The notes under the pieces: model-generated
Database searches by the model: none
What the model was told of the DNA's origin: nothing
The model's input: the letters and a program-made list of their open reading frames with translations, nothing else
Position numbers and translations under genes: made by a program
Shown here: positions 4,511-5,332 of the stretch, piece after piece
How positions within the stretch are numbered: the stretch's first letter is position 1
Layout: each line of letters starts with the position of its first letter
Assembly: GCA_003222755.1 (NCBI GenBank)
Contig: QHXA01000427.1
Location: forward strand, 4,209-9,540
DNA length: 5,332 bases
From: Acidobacteriota bacterium
GTDB taxonomy: Bacteria > Acidobacteriota > Terriglobia > 20CM-2-55-15
Reading direction: 5' to 3'

Positions 4511-5332
4511 ATGGCCCAGGCAACGTGTTGTCTTGCGTCACAGAGTCTCCGTGTAATCGTCTTGTCTTTTACCCTTTTGACAATCGTGAAGCCGGCGATG
4601 TCTCAACTGCCCACCGCCACGATTCTCGGCACGATCAAGGATCCCACCGCCGCCATTATTCCGGGTGTAGCCATCACCGCGAAAAACTTGGAAACCGGGC
4701 TGACTCGAACTACCGTCAGCGCCGAGGATGGCTCTTATCGGTTGTCGGCGCTTCCGGTGGGCGCCTATGAAGTGCGAGTGGAACTACCTGGCTTTCGAAC
4801 CGAAGTGCGCGGCGGTTTGATTTTGACAGTTTCCCAAGAGGCGGTGGTGAATTTTGCGCTCCAGCCCGGAGCGCTGGATCAGACGGTGGTCGTGACGGAG
4901 GACGCCCCTCTGGTGAACACGACATCCGGCGCGCTCGGAGGACTCGTGGACGAGCAAAAGGTGGCCGAGCTTCCCCTCAACGGCCGCAACTTTATTGACC
5001 TGACGCTGTTGACACCCGGAATTACGCAGCACAGAAACCTCGCGGTTGCCGCCTCGACAGTCGGGTTGTGGTTCAGCAGCAATGGGGCTCCGTTGCGCTC
5101 CAACAATTATTTGTTGGACGGCGCGCTGATGACGAACCTAACTCAGGGGACGTCGGCTTCTCAGGATGGCAGCACGCTCGGTATCGAAGGAATCCGGGAG
5201 TATCGCGTGATCACCAACTCCTTCAGCGCCGAATATGGCATGACGATGGGAAGCCAGGTGGTCATGGTCACGAAGGGAGGTACGAACACGCTGCACGGTT
5301 CGGTGTTTGAATACTTCCGAAACAGCGCGCTC
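4511..5332 (+). CDS. TonB-dependent receptor with carboxypeptidase-regulatory-like domain, N-terminal part (cut by window edge)
   Basis: The frame is open for 274 codons from the ATG at 4511 to the right edge. Residues 1-31 are a signal peptide (LRVIVLSFTLLTIV core). Residues 35-118 form a carboxypeptidase-regulatory-like beta-sandwich: ILGTIKDPTAAIIPGVAITA, then EDGSYRLSALPVGAYEVRVE and PGFRT. The plug follows from about 125: VVVTEDAPLVNTTSG, VAELPLNGRNFIDLTLLTPG (151-170), NNYLLDGALMTN (198-209), IEGIREYRVITNSFSAEYG (225-243) and VTKGGTNTLHGSVFEYFRNS (253-272), the entrance to the barrel. Relatives usually exceed 1000 residues, so about three quarters is missing. Such outer-membrane receptors, numerous in Acidobacteriota, are thought to import plant or polymer-derived substrates with energy from TonB; the substrate cannot be told. 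It is divergent from the beta-lactamase-type gene and preceded by a relic of a similar receptor. Confidence 0.92.
   Translation, partial: MAQATCCLASQSLRVIVLSFTLLTIVKPAMSQLPTATILGTIKDPTAAIIPGVAITAKNLETGLTRTTVSAEDGSYRLSALPVGAYEVRVELPGFRTEVRGGLILTVSQEAVVNFALQPGALDQTVVVTEDAPLVNTTSGALGGLVDEQKVAELPLNGRNFIDLTLLTPGITQHRNLAVAASTVGLWFSSNGAPLRSNNYLLDGALMTNLTQGTSASQDGSTLGIEGIREYRVITNSFSAEYGMTMGSQVVMVTKGGTNTLHGSVFEYFRNSAL

Noticed and set aside
4189..4512. 107-residue minus-strand frame in the divergent intergenic region
   Set aside because: It overlaps the receptor promoter, ribosome site and relic on the other strand, is Arg-rich and resembles no family I recognise.

Overview
The window looks like a piece of an Acidobacteriota chromosome, possibly of the Solibacter/Bryobacter type. 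This is inferred from protein style only. The clearest marker is the large TonB-dependent receptor with a carboxypeptidase-regulatory-like N-terminus (ELPLNGRNF, LLDGA and VTKGGTNTLHGS motifs) at the right end. A second receptor-type C-terminal tail (RQIQFALKLLF-stop) sits just upstream of it. Nearly every gene product has an export signal, so this is an envelope/periplasm locus.

Layout from left to right. Positions 1-2863, minus strand, hold a compact three-gene run read right to left: a DUF4331 protein (2863-1319), a DUF4198 protein (1255-407) and the start of a HupE/UreJ-family protein (410 to the left edge). The last two overlap by ATGA, which suggests translational coupling. A strong hairpin lies between the first two genes. 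Positions 2864-3316 hold no intact gene, but a short plus-strand reading frame at 3045-3164 begins like the N-terminus of a hydantoinase B/oxoprolinase subunit and then loses the similarity, so it looks like a gene relic. Positions 3317-4153, minus strand, encode a secreted subclass B3 metallo-beta-lactamase-type enzyme with a complete zinc-ligand set. Positions 4154-4510 form a divergent intergenic region with a candidate promoter for each side and the relic 3' end of an older TonB-dependent receptor (about 4219-4362). From 4511 to the right edge runs the 5' part of an intact-looking TonB-dependent receptor.

How the genes may work together: DUF4331, DUF4198 and HupE/UreJ proteins are all exported or membrane proteins, and DUF4198 and HupE/UreJ relatives have been linked to nickel/cobalt handling. 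The trio is therefore a plausible but unproven metal-related envelope module. The beta-lactamase-type gene and the receptor are divergently transcribed and need not be functionally linked. The two relics on either side of the beta-lactamase-type gene suggest that this segment has been rearranged. I see no tRNA, rRNA, CRISPR array, transposase or phage gene. I do not see a clearly novel system. The points most worth a second look are the hidden HupE-type gene, the two relics and the regulatory repeats.
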